Assembly: GCA_038217425.1 (NCBI GenBank)
Contig: JBBQPM010000258.1
Location: forward strand, 1 to 7,977
DNA from: JAIEPT01 sp038217425
GTDB lineage: Bacteria; Planctomycetota; Planctomycetia; Gemmatales; Gemmataceae
DNA length: 7,977 bases
Direction of reading: 5' to 3'
The translations under genes and the position numbers were made by a program. Of the stretch, positions 1 through 5,886 are shown piece by piece. The notes beneath the pieces are model-generated. The model was not told the origin of the DNA. It did no database searches and worked only from the letters and a program-made list of their open reading frames with translations. The first letter of the stretch is position 1, and each line of letters begins with the position of its first letter.

Positions 1-123
1 AAGCCCCGTCCTTACCGCGTGGAGCCAAGAGTGCTAAAGCGGAGAATGAAGGAGTACGCACTGATGAACAAACCTCGAGCCGAACTTCGTAAGCAGCTAT
101 CCCAGCAGAATGTTGCGGCTTAA
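1..123 (+). CDS. IS4-family transposase, C-terminal fragment
   Basis: The reading frame is open from base 1 to a TAA at 121-123 and gives 40 residues. It begins KPRPYRVEPRVLKRRMKEYA and continues through a second basic stretch, MNKPRAELRKQL. This basic tail, with an 'EPRVLKRR...KPR' pattern, is what I remember from the extreme C-terminus of planctomycete IS4-family DDE transposases. The catalytic DDE residues would lie upstream, outside the window. The stop codon falls inside the terminal inverted repeat, as is common for compact IS elements. The gene is complete or not depending on sequence to the left. It runs toward the toxin-antitoxin module, so read-through transcription into that module is possible. 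The assignment is by resemblance only. Confidence 0.65.
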   Translation, partial: KPRPYRVEPRVLKRRMKEYALMNKPRAELRKQLSQQNVAA

Positions 124-149
124 CTTGATGCCATTCGTGCCCGTCCCCT
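1..149 (+). mobile_element. Right end of an IS4-family insertion sequence (truncated by window edge)
   Basis: Only the 3' end of the element is in the window. It consists of the transposase C-terminus followed by a terminal inverted repeat at 116-149 that overlaps the transposase stop codon. The repeat is recognised because its reverse complement reappears at 7824-7857, where 31 of 34 bases match, including an uninterrupted 21-base core (116-136 against 7837-7857). Ending at 149 is an estimate from where the similarity stops, and no target-site duplication can be tested because the other end lies outside the window. A promoter-like TATAAT and the toxin-antitoxin module begin just beyond the element. 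Family assignment rests on the transposase C-terminus and is an inference. Confidence 0.7.
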
Positions 150-180
150 GTTTAGCGTGCCAACCGCCGCTGCGCGTCTG

Positions 181-186
181 TATAAT
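181..186 (+). promoter_or_regulatory. Possible -10 element upstream of the toxin-antitoxin module
   Basis: A perfect TATAAT hexamer lies 24 bases before the antitoxin ATG at 205 and about 30 bases outside the IS end. No good -35 hexamer sits 16-18 bases upstream; the best-placed bases are TGCCAA at 158-163. A TG immediately precedes the box, but without the one-base gap of a classical extended -10. A start near 193 would leave a leader of only about 12 bases, with GGAG at its very beginning, so the promoter is plausible but weakly supported. Confidence 0.3.
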
Positions 187-204
187 CCATGCGGAGAACC
201 AAAA

Positions 205-420
205 ATGAAAATCGCTGAAGAAATCGCGGGCATGGATCCCGAAGTGAAGGCCCAGCTGCACGATGCCCTCGACCGGCAGGCAAAGGGCATTCCTTTCACG
301 CGCGAAGAGAAGGCGGAGGCTCGCAGGCACATGGACCAACTCCGCGAGGAGAATCGCAGGCTATTCGGCGAGACGAACATCGCCGTCGAACTCATCCGCC
401 GGACCCGCGACGGAGCATGA
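205..420 (+). CDS. Putative type II antitoxin partner of a PIN-domain toxin
   Basis: This 71-residue protein is very rich in charged residues and predicted helix. Its position directly upstream of, and overlapping by four bases with, a PIN-domain toxin gene makes antitoxin the natural role. It would neutralise the RNase by binding it and probably autoregulate the promoter. The C-terminal part (about residues 52-71, ending IAVELIRRTRDGA) resembles the conserved tail of small planctomycete proteins paired with PIN toxins, and would be the likely toxin-wrapping segment. I see no AbrB, MazE or ribbon-helix-helix signature, so the DNA-binding class is unknown. I chose ATG at 205 because GGAG at 193-196 is spaced 8 bases from it. 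An in-frame GTG at 157 would add 16 residues but has no such site and starts within a few bases of the IS end. Confidence 0.65.
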   Translation: MKIAEEIAGMDPEVKAQLHDALDRQAKGIPFTREEKAEARRHMDQLREENRRLFGETNIAVELIRRTRDGA

Positions 421-842
421 AGTATATCCTCGATAGCAGCGTGGCATTGAAGTGGGTTTTACCCGAGGCGGATTCCGCAAAGGCGATCCAGCTTCTGGAC
501 GACTATCAGAATGCAATTCACGAACTCCTTTCCCCCGACATCTTCAATTCGGAGATCGCCAACGGCCTCGCCTCCGCGGAAAGGCAGGGGAGAATCAAGA
601 AAGGAGAAGCGGGAAGTTTCTTCAACGTCGTCGTCCGTCAAAGCCCGTTGATCGTTTCGGCATCTCCCTGTCTCGTGCGTGCAATTGATTTGGCCGTGGC
701 GACGCGGCAAGCCGTCTACGACTGCACTTATCTCGCCATGGCCGAAGCCGAAGGATGCGAGATGGTGAGTGCAGATGAGGCCTTCATCAAGAAAATGCAC
801 GTGCATTTTCCGTTTCTGATCCGACTGAGCGACTTGACCTGA
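417..842 (+). CDS. PIN-domain ribonuclease toxin, VapC-like
   Basis: The 141-residue product has the length and layout of a single-domain PIN/VapC toxin, a Mg2+-dependent endoribonuclease that typically cuts tRNA or rRNA. The four acidic active-site positions are visible: D6 in ILDSSVALKW, E46 in NSEIANGL, D102 in VYDCTYLAMAE and D120 in VSADEAF. All the expected catalytic residues are present, so the toxin looks intact and presumably needs its antitoxin. The start codon overlaps the antitoxin stop in an ATGA (417-420), which implies translational coupling and keeps antitoxin synthesis ahead of toxin. No independent ribosome binding site is properly spaced. The pair lies beside an IS end and may help stabilise the region. 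The RNA target cannot be inferred. Confidence 0.88.
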   Translation: MKYILDSSVALKWVLPEADSAKAIQLLDDYQNAIHELLSPDIFNSEIANGLASAERQGRIKKGEAGSFFNVVVRQSPLIVSASPCLVRAIDLAVATRQAVYDCTYLAMAEAEGCEMVSADEAFIKKMHVHFPFLIRLSDLT

Positions 843-920
843 CGAGAAACCGGTAGTTGGCTGCGACTGACGCCGATCGACTAGCGACTTCGCCCTTCGC
901 GAATGTTTTGGCGGGACTGC

Positions 921-949
921 TTGACACCGGTTGAACCTGCTGCGAGATT
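921..949 (+). promoter_or_regulatory. Candidate sigma-70 promoter of the HSP90-like operon
   Basis: A perfect TTGACA at 921-926 is followed after a 17-base spacer by GAGATT at 944-949, which keeps the important second A and last T of a -10 box but little else. Transcription would start near 957, about 40 bases before the ATG at 998. The 155-base gap between the toxin stop and this gene is the only sizeable non-coding stretch ahead of the operon, so a promoter is expected here. No CIRCE (HrcA) inverted repeat is visible, so heat-shock control of that kind is not supported. Confidence 0.35.
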
Positions 950-997
950 AGGGCGTCTTTACGAGAGCCAAACTCCGCATCCGACGACAAGGAACTT

Positions 998-2812
998 ATG
1001 ACGCACAAATTCCAGGTTCACCTGCACGGACTCATCGAGCTCCTTTCCGATCACCTCTACAGTGAGCCGAAGGTCTTCGTGCGCGAGCTGCTTCAGAACG
1101 GCGTCGATGCCATCCGCGCTCGTACCAAGATCGATCCCGAACACGTGGGCGAGATCGTCTTCGAGGTCATCGCCCCCAAGGGGAAGATGCCGACCCTCAT
1201 CGTCACCGACAACGGCATCGGCCTGAACGAAGAGGAAGTCCACAAGTTCCTGGCCACCATCGGGGAGTCGTCCAAGCGAGCGGCGCGCGGGCAGGGGCCG
1301 ACCGATTACATCGGCCAATTCGGCATCGGGATTCTTTCGTGCTTCGTCGTGAGTGCCGAGATCGTCGTCATCTCGCGTTCGGCGAAGGAGGGCTCCGCCG
1401 CTCTCGAGTGGCGCGCCCGCCCCGACGGCACCTACGATCTCAAGAGCATCGACCGCGATCTCGCCCCCGGCACGCAAGTCTGTCTGACTGCGAAGCCCGA
1501 ACTCGCAGAGTTGTTCGACGCCGAGACGCTCATCGCCGAAGCGACGCGGTACGGCGGGCTTCTACCTTATCCCATCCGCGTGGTCGCAGGGAAGCGAAGC
1601 CAGATCGTTAACGACCGCCCCGCCCCCTGGCGGCAACGTTTCTCGAGCGCCAAGAACCGCGAGAAGGCCCTCTTCGAGTTTGGTCGAGAGGCGTTTCGCA
1701 TCGACTTCTTCGACGCCATCCCGATTCGCTCGAAGGTCGGCGACGTCGACGGCATCGCCTACGTCCTGCCTTTTGAGGCGAACCTGGCCGCCCGGCGTGA
1801 GGACCGCGTGTATCTGAAGAACATGCTCCTTTCCGAACGCGCGGACAATCTGCTCCCCGAGTGGGCGTTCTTCGTAAAGGCGGTCGTGAACGCCAACGAC
1901 CTTCGGCCCACCGCCTCGCGCGAATCGTTCTACGAAGACCGCAAGCTCGAGGCCGCCCGCGTCGCGCTGGGCGATTGCCTGCGCAACTACATCGTCGATC
2001 TCGCCGAGAAACGGCCCGAAAAGATGATGGAGTTCCTGGGACTACATTCGCTCGCGCTCAAGGCGCTCGCGGTGCAGGACGAGGAGTTTTACAAGATGAT
2101 CATCGACTCGCTGCCGTTCGAGACGACCGCGGGGGCCATGACCTTCGGCGAATATCGCCGCGAGAACGAAACGGTCTCCTTCGCAGCGACGACGGATCAA
2201 TTTCGCAATCTCGCGCGCGTGGCCGCGGCCCAGCAGCGCTGCATCATCAACGGCGGCTACACGTACGACTCGGATCTTCTACGTCGGGCGAGCGACCTGC
2301 TGGGGCTGCACGTCGCGGAAGTCGAATCGCGCGATTTGGCGGAGGAGTTCGAAGAACTCGACGTGGAGGAGCACGACCGCCTGTTCGCGTTTCTGGAGGC
2401 GGCGGCCGCAGCGCTGCGGCCGTTCCGCTGCGAACCGAGCGTCAAGAAGTTCCGTCCCGCCGAGATCCCGGTCCTGTTCAGCTCCAGCAAAGAGACGCGC
2501 TACTTCCGTTCGCTCGAGCAATCCAAGGAGATCGCCAACCCGCTCTGGGCCGGCGTTCTCGACAATCTCGGCTCGTCGCGCAAGTCGGCGGGGACGGGCT
2601 CGCAGCTCATCTTCAACGGCAACAACCCCCTCATCCAGAAGCTCGCGCAGGTGAAAGGAGAGCCAATGCTCCGCCGGGTCGCCCAGATGCTCTACGTGCA
2701 AGCGCTGATGCTCAGCCAGGAGCCGCTGACCTCCAAGGAGTTGCAGCTGCTCAACGACGGTCTGCTCGACTTGATCGGCTGGGGCATTGCCGACGGAAAG
2801 GGGGCGCCATGA
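998..2812 (+). CDS. Divergent HSP90-family ATPase (HtpG-like chaperone paralogue)
   Basis: This 604-residue cytosolic protein is close to bacterial HtpG in length and shows all three HSP90 parts. In the N-terminal GHKL ATPase domain I see VRELLQNGVDAI (catalytic E30, Mg-binding N34), DNGIG at 71-75, and the lid end GQFGIG at 106-111. In the middle domain, VYLKNMLLSERADNLLPEW and the loop around SRE at 307-309 carry R308, which aligns by eye with the ATP-activating arginine of HtpG. The C-terminal part (about 540-604) is helical and probably dimerises. There is no MEEVD tail and no charged linker. The sequence is far from ordinary HtpG and resembles the paralogues annotated simply as 'HSP90 family protein', which in actinobacteria also neighbour a TPR gene, as I recall. 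AAGGA at 989-993 precedes the ATG by 4 bases. It is the first gene of a four-gene overlapping operon. The ATPase looks active, but its clients are unknown. Confidence 0.9.
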   Translation: MTHKFQVHLHGLIELLSDHLYSEPKVFVRELLQNGVDAIRARTKIDPEHVGEIVFEVIAPKGKMPTLIVTDNGIGLNEEEVHKFLATIGESSKRAARGQGPTDYIGQFGIGILSCFVVSAEIVVISRSAKEGSAALEWRARPDGTYDLKSIDRDLAPGTQVCLTAKPELAELFDAETLIAEATRYGGLLPYPIRVVAGKRSQIVNDRPAPWRQRFSSAKNREKALFEFGREAFRIDFFDAIPIRSKVGDVDGIAYVLPFEANLAARREDRVYLKNMLLSERADNLLPEWAFFVKAVVNANDLRPTASRESFYEDRKLEAARVALGDCLRNYIVDLAEKRPEKMMEFLGLHSLALKALAVQDEEFYKMIIDSLPFETTAGAMTFGEYRRENETVSFAATTDQFRNLARVAAAQQRCIINGGYTYDSDLLRRASDLLGLHVAEVESRDLAEEFEELDVEEHDRLFAFLEAAAAALRPFRCEPSVKKFRPAEIPVLFSSSKETRYFRSLEQSKEIANPLWAGVLDNLGSSRKSAGTGSQLIFNGNNPLIQKLAQVKGEPMLRRVAQMLYVQALMLSQEPLTSKELQLLNDGLLDLIGWGIADGKGAP

Positions 2813-3933
2813 GTTCGGTCGAGCGCGACGTTCGCAAACTGCTGAAGTCGAGTATGGGACTGCCCAACGGCCCCGGCAGAATCGCGATCTGCGAGGAGGC
2901 GGTCCGCCTGGCCGACGCACATGGCGATTATCGTCTGGGCTTCAGCGCCCGCAACGACCTCGTCGAGGCAACCCAGTTCGGCGGCCGGCCCGATCTGTCG
3001 CTGGTTGCTTTCGCCTGGTGCCTGGCTCAGTACGACGCCCATCCCGGCGAGTTCGACTCGTTCCAGCTCCTTTGGCGCTACAAGTGGATCGCGACCGATC
3101 TCCCCTCGTTCCCGCAGATCAGCCGGGAGAAAATCGAGGAAGTGCTGGCCGACATGGAGCGTCGGTACCTGGCGTACGGCAGCACGACGCAACCGATCTG
3201 GCACAAGCGCCGGGTGGTCGCGCAAATGATGGGCGACCTCAAGATCGCGAGCGCCGCCCATCGCGAGTTTCGCAAGTTGCCGCGGACCATGCTGAGCGAT
3301 TGTCATGCGTGCGAAGTCAACGGCACCGCGAGCTACTATTTCGAGATCGGCAAACAGGCGCTGGGGCTGAGCACTTCGGAACAGGTTCTGCTGGGGGGCA
3401 TGCGCTGCGCGTCGGTGCCGCACACAACGTACGGCATCCGTCTGCTGCCTCTGCTCCGCGCCGGCCGAGGCGCCGAGGCGATGGAACATCACCGCGTCGG
3501 TTATCCCATGGCCCAGTCCAATCACAACTGCGTGAGCGCCTGCTCGCAGCACATGACGTTTCTCGCGCTGACGGGGAACGACGCCAAGGCGCTGCGTCTG
3601 CTCGAACGGCACGTCGCCGATGCGATCGACGGTTTCGATCCGCATCGCGAGTACAATTTTTGCCGGCAAGCGTGGATCGCGCTCGAAGTGATTGCCCACC
3701 GCCGAACGCAGGCGAAGCTCCGCTTGCCTCAGATCTCCATGGCGTTGGGGGGCGCGGGAGAGTTCATGCTCGCCGACCTCGCCCATGCGTTTAAAGAGCG
3801 TCTCTTCGCGCTGGCCGAGCGGTTCGATCGCCGAAACGGCAACGATTATTACACCGATCTGGCGAATAAGATGCGAAGCTGGAAGAAATACGCGACGCCC
3901 ATCCCGCTGGACGGCGGAGGAACCGAGCCATGA
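2809..3933 (+). CDS. TPR-like helical protein paired with the HSP90-family ATPase
   Basis: The 374-residue product is almost wholly alpha-helical, with helix-pair segments such as residues 20-56, 60-90 and 205-255. This fits a degenerate tetratricopeptide scaffold, although no textbook TPR consensus repeats cleanly. It shares with my memory of the TPR proteins next to actinobacterial 'HSP90 family' genes a block containing C165-x2-C168 (SDCHACEV), then C200, PHTTY at 204-208, and LALTGN at 242-247. C231, C235 and H238 add to a possible metal site. No signal peptide or membrane segment is seen. The ATG overlaps the ATPase stop by four bases (ATGA at 2809-2812), so the two are coupled and probably made in fixed ratio. 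A role as adaptor or co-chaperone presenting clients to the ATPase is inferred from context, not shown by sequence. Confidence 0.7.
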   Translation: MSSVERDVRKLLKSSMGLPNGPGRIAICEEAVRLADAHGDYRLGFSARNDLVEATQFGGRPDLSLVAFAWCLAQYDAHPGEFDSFQLLWRYKWIATDLPSFPQISREKIEEVLADMERRYLAYGSTTQPIWHKRRVVAQMMGDLKIASAAHREFRKLPRTMLSDCHACEVNGTASYYFEIGKQALGLSTSEQVLLGGMRCASVPHTTYGIRLLPLLRAGRGAEAMEHHRVGYPMAQSNHNCVSACSQHMTFLALTGNDAKALRLLERHVADAIDGFDPHREYNFCRQAWIALEVIAHRRTQAKLRLPQISMALGGAGEFMLADLAHAFKERLFALAERFDRRNGNDYYTDLANKMRSWKKYATPIPLDGGGTEP

Positions 3934-4112
3934 AGGACGAGGGGAGCTACGTCTGCGACGCTTGCGGGGAAGAGATCATCTTGCCGATCGACATGTCGGC
4001 CGGCGCCGAGCAGGAGTACGTCGAGGATTGCCCAGTCTGTTGTCGGCCCAACGTCATCCACGTCGAGGTGAGCGATCGCGGCGACATCCGCGTCTGGGCG
4101 GAAGGCGAATGA
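3930..4112 (+). CDS. CPXCG-motif cysteine-rich small protein (zinc ribbon)
   Basis: This 60-residue protein carries two cysteine pairs, C9-x2-C12 (YVCDACGEE) and C34-x2-C37 within EDCPVCCRPN, separated by an acidic stretch. That is the layout of the CPXCG-motif family of bacterial cysteine-rich proteins, which is expected to bind one zinc ion and has no settled function. The length is typical and nothing is missing. Its start overlaps the previous stop (ATGA at 3930-3933), and its own stop overlaps the next start (4109-4112), so it sits fully inside the operon. It might be an accessory binding partner of the chaperone pair, or simply a housekeeping gene carried along; the sequence does not decide this. 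Confidence 0.85.
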   Translation: MKDEGSYVCDACGEEIILPIDMSAGAEQEYVEDCPVCCRPNVIHVEVSDRGDIRVWAEGE

Positions 4113-4771
4113 GCAACTACCTCGCTGGCCCCACGCCCGACACCGTCCGAACGGCGACCGGCGCCGTGCTCAAGGCGCCCGCCGACTGGACGCTGCTGCC
4201 CCCCGGCGATCCCGGTCTGACGCGGCGTGTGAAGGCCGCGGGGGATCACTGGACGGTGCAAGAAAAGAAGGGCCGCAAGGTCTTCTCGCGCGGCGTCTGG
4301 GCGCCGGCCGCGACCATCCAGCGCATCGAGTCGGAACTTGAATCCGAGCGCGCGACGCCTGGTTACGCCCGTCGAAAGCAAGCCGACGCCAAACGCCGGG
4401 AGGCGGTGCAGGCGGAATACGTCGAGGATTTCAGCGCCGCCGTCCGCGCCTTCCTCGCCTTTCATGCGACGCATGGGGATCTCGCGGACCGCCTGGCGAA
4501 GCTCGTCGCCGATCACGCCACGCCGGTCGGCAGCGGCACGGTCGCCCGCACCAAACGCATTCCCGTGCAGCAGCGCGCGGAGGCGGCGGTCATCGCCTGG
4601 ATGCGCCATCAGACGACCGGCTACGACGCGATGCACATTCCCCGCGTGAAAGGTAAACGCCGGGAGGTGCGTCGCATGCTCGCCCAGCGATCCAAGGAAC
4701 TGCTGCACCGATACCGGCAAGGCGAGCCGATTCCGGAAACGTGTCCGCTCCAGCGAGCGCTGCGGACGTAA
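4109..4771 (+). CDS. DUF2293 domain-containing protein
   Basis: The 220-residue product has a DUF2293-like C-terminal region (about 147-203) in which RAEAAVIAWMRHQTTGYD is followed by a basic GKRREVRRMLAQRSKELL helix. The N-terminal part contains WTLLPPGDPGLTRRVKAAG and GRKVFSRGVWAP, a segment I associate with longer members of this family. The protein is strongly basic with many Arg and Lys, which could suit nucleic-acid binding, but the domain's function is not known. No membrane segment is seen. It is the last gene of the operon, starting in an ATGA overlap at 4109-4112. Small dyads flank its stop codon: GTCCGC at 4743-4748 against GCGGAC at 4762-4767, and a CAATCG/CGATTG pair at 4786-4799. 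The large palindrome at 4814 follows. Confidence 0.8.
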   Translation: MSNYLAGPTPDTVRTATGAVLKAPADWTLLPPGDPGLTRRVKAAGDHWTVQEKKGRKVFSRGVWAPAATIQRIESELESERATPGYARRKQADAKRREAVQAEYVEDFSAAVRAFLAFHATHGDLADRLAKLVADHATPVGSGTVARTKRIPVQQRAEAAVIAWMRHQTTGYDAMHIPRVKGKRREVRRMLAQRSKELLHRYRQGEPIPETCPLQRALRT

Positions 4772-4813
4772 GTCGCTGCCGCAAACAATCGCTCGATTGA
4801 CAGCATTCTGACA

Positions 4814-4867
4814 GAGCCCGCAGCGCAAGCAAGGTTCGAATTTCGGCCTTGCTTGCGCTGCGGGCTC
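4814..4867. repeat. REP-like long palindrome, possibly also ending the operon transcript
   Basis: Two perfectly complementary 21-base arms (4814-4834 and 4847-4867, left arm beginning GAGCCCGCAGCG) enclose a 12-base loop, TTCGAATTTCGG. As RNA this would be an extremely stable hairpin 42 bases after the stop of the last operon gene, so it could stop transcription or protect the 3' end. No clean U-run follows, so it is not a textbook intrinsic terminator. The sequence matches my memory of dispersed palindromes in planctomycete genomes. A RAYT remnant, the enzyme class that moves such repeats, lies only a few hundred bases downstream. Confidence 0.75.
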
Positions 4868-4926
4868 CCGAACGGTATTTTGCGCGCGGCTATTAACCCA
4901 AGTTACGCTGTTCAACCCCTGCACCC

Positions 4927-4956
4927 CTCGAAAATCCGGGGATTTTGAATTTCGAG
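4927..4956. repeat. Small overlapping inverted repeats beside the IS1634-type remnant
   Basis: CTCGAAA at 4927-4933 is complementary to TTTCGAG at 4950-4956. Nested and partly overlapping is a second palindrome, AAAATCC-GG-GGATTTT, at 4931-4946. They lie just downstream of the IS1634-type transposase stop (minus strand) and could be a relic of that element's end or a weak terminator for it. Nothing else supports either reading. Confidence 0.35.
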
Positions 4957-4970
4957 AGCCAAAGTCTTCA

Positions 4971-5249
4971 CTACACGTCCGGCATTTGGGCCCGGCACTT
5001 CAGGCGGCGCGGCAGGGTCAAGCCCAGGCGATCGAGCAGGATCTTTTGGGCGGGGTCCGGCTCGTTGACGCAGCGAAGGCGCACCGTGCGCGGTTCGCCG
5101 GACGGGCTGCGAGCGGGCAGCACGACGTCGCCGCTTTTGATCTTGGCGAACTCGGCCACCAATGTGCGCGGGGCGTCGCCCAGCCGCGCGTGGCGCATCC
5201 ACTGGGCCAGCGTCTTCCACAAGACGTACGCCAAAAAACAGACCAGATG
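4971..5249 (-). pseudogene. IS1634-type transposase, C-terminal fragment
   Basis: Reading down from 5249, the frame gives about 92 residues beginning HLVCFLAYVLWKTLAQWM and running through KIKSGDVVLPA to a TAG at 4973-4971. The 'HL..CFLAY.LWKTL' helix, 'KSGDVVLPA' and 'LLDRLGLTLP' segments are typical of the C-terminal end of IS1634-type DDE transposases, which are usually over 500 residues. The upstream four-fifths, including the catalytic core, are absent. A TAG lies in frame just above 5255, and the sequence above 5250 belongs to a RAYT. It is therefore a dead remnant. The remaining coding part has no further frame break, so the truncation may be fairly recent. A TTG at 5234 cannot be a genuine start. 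Confidence 0.75.
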
Positions 5250-5250
5250 C

Positions 5251-5751
5251 CAAGCCTAACGCTGTCGCCGTCTGTTTCTGCCAGACAACTTCGCCGAAGG
5301 GCGCGCCGCAAGCGACGGACTGACGTAGGGCTGAAAGTTCCGCCTCGGTTTGGGCTTCGTTGACGCGTTCAATCCAATTCGCCGGTAGCGGCAGAGGACC
5401 GTCGCCCAGCCAGGGAACTCCCGTCGCCTGACAGCGATGCCACAGACTCGACCACCGCCAATTCTCGGCCCGTTTGACCAAGCGTGCACGCCGAGCGTTG
5501 CGCTCGGCGTAACGGCAGACAGCGTAATAGTGTTCGTCCTGTTGAATGGGAAACGACTTGAATCGACCTTGATAGATCGGGCCGGTCCCCTCCGTGTGAT
5601 AGTGAGCATGCCAGCGGCGCACGTGGGTGACCGTCAGCCATTGCAAAGCCTCGTAATCAGCGGCCTTGTTGAACAACGTCGCCCGTCCCGCCGCCCGATT
5701 GAGCACATGGTACACGTATCCCGCATCGGAACATCGCATCCGCCTGGACAT
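5251..5751 (-). pseudogene. REP-associated tyrosine transposase (RAYT) remnant lacking the HUH motif
   Basis: From the ATG at 5751-5749 the frame reads MSRRMRCSDAGYVYHVLNRA, the usual start of a RAYT (Y1 transposase, IS200-like). It continues through GTGPIYQGRFKSFP, a helix with Y81 in CRYAERNA, and WRWSSLW. Two defects are visible. First, D32-Y33-E34-A35-L36 runs directly into QWLTVTH, so a segment normally about 40 residues long, containing the metal-binding HUH motif (PNHWHLV in relatives), is gone without breaking the frame. Second, after residue 167 (about 5251) the sequence switches to the IS1634-type fragment, so the C-terminal tail is lost. The usual NPxRAGLV stretch is also altered to NARRARLV. 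The protein could not catalyse cleavage. The merged open frame continues upstream to 5886 and downstream to 4912, but neither extension looks like protein. Confidence 0.8.
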
Positions 5752-5886
5752 GCCGTTAATCGTATCGTAAGCAAGCGAACCGTCAAGAATATCTAACCTG
5801 CCCCTTTTCTTTCCTTTTTTTGAGCATCTCCGATCTGGGCTCGCTGCCTGAAACGTCGGATAGATCAGTCTGATTGACCTTGACAA

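Noticed and set aside
30..38. GAGTGCTAA, identical to one half of the CIRCE heat-shock operator, in a window that contains an HSP90 gene
   Set aside because: The matching TTAGCACTC half is not found 9 bases upstream, the site is inside the IS transposase frame, and it lies nearly 1 kb before the HSP90-like gene.
1861..2808. Long open frame continuing upstream of the TPR-like gene, inside the HSP90-like gene
   Set aside because: It is an out-of-frame reading of the HSP90-like coding region with an Arg/Gly/Ala-rich, domainless translation typical of high-GC shadows. The real start is the ATGA at 2809.
2692..3786. Minus-strand open frame of 364 codons opposite the TPR-like gene
   Set aside because: It is antisense to a well-supported gene in an overlapping operon, and its translation shows no family motif and shadow-like composition.
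4814..4867. Classical rho-independent terminator
   Set aside because: The stem is very strong but no T-run follows position 4867, so a repeat element with possible terminator activity is the safer call.
3947..4924. Minus-strand open frame of 325 codons opposite the CPXCG and DUF2293 genes
   Set aside because: It covers two recognised genes and the palindrome, and shows no recognisable motif; it is a high-GC shadow.
4912..5886. A single 324-codon minus-strand gene spanning the RAYT region
   Set aside because: Only residues 46 to about 212 resemble a RAYT. The end reads the IS1634-type fragment in the wrong frame and the first 45 residues look non-coding, so it is an accidental fusion of remnants.
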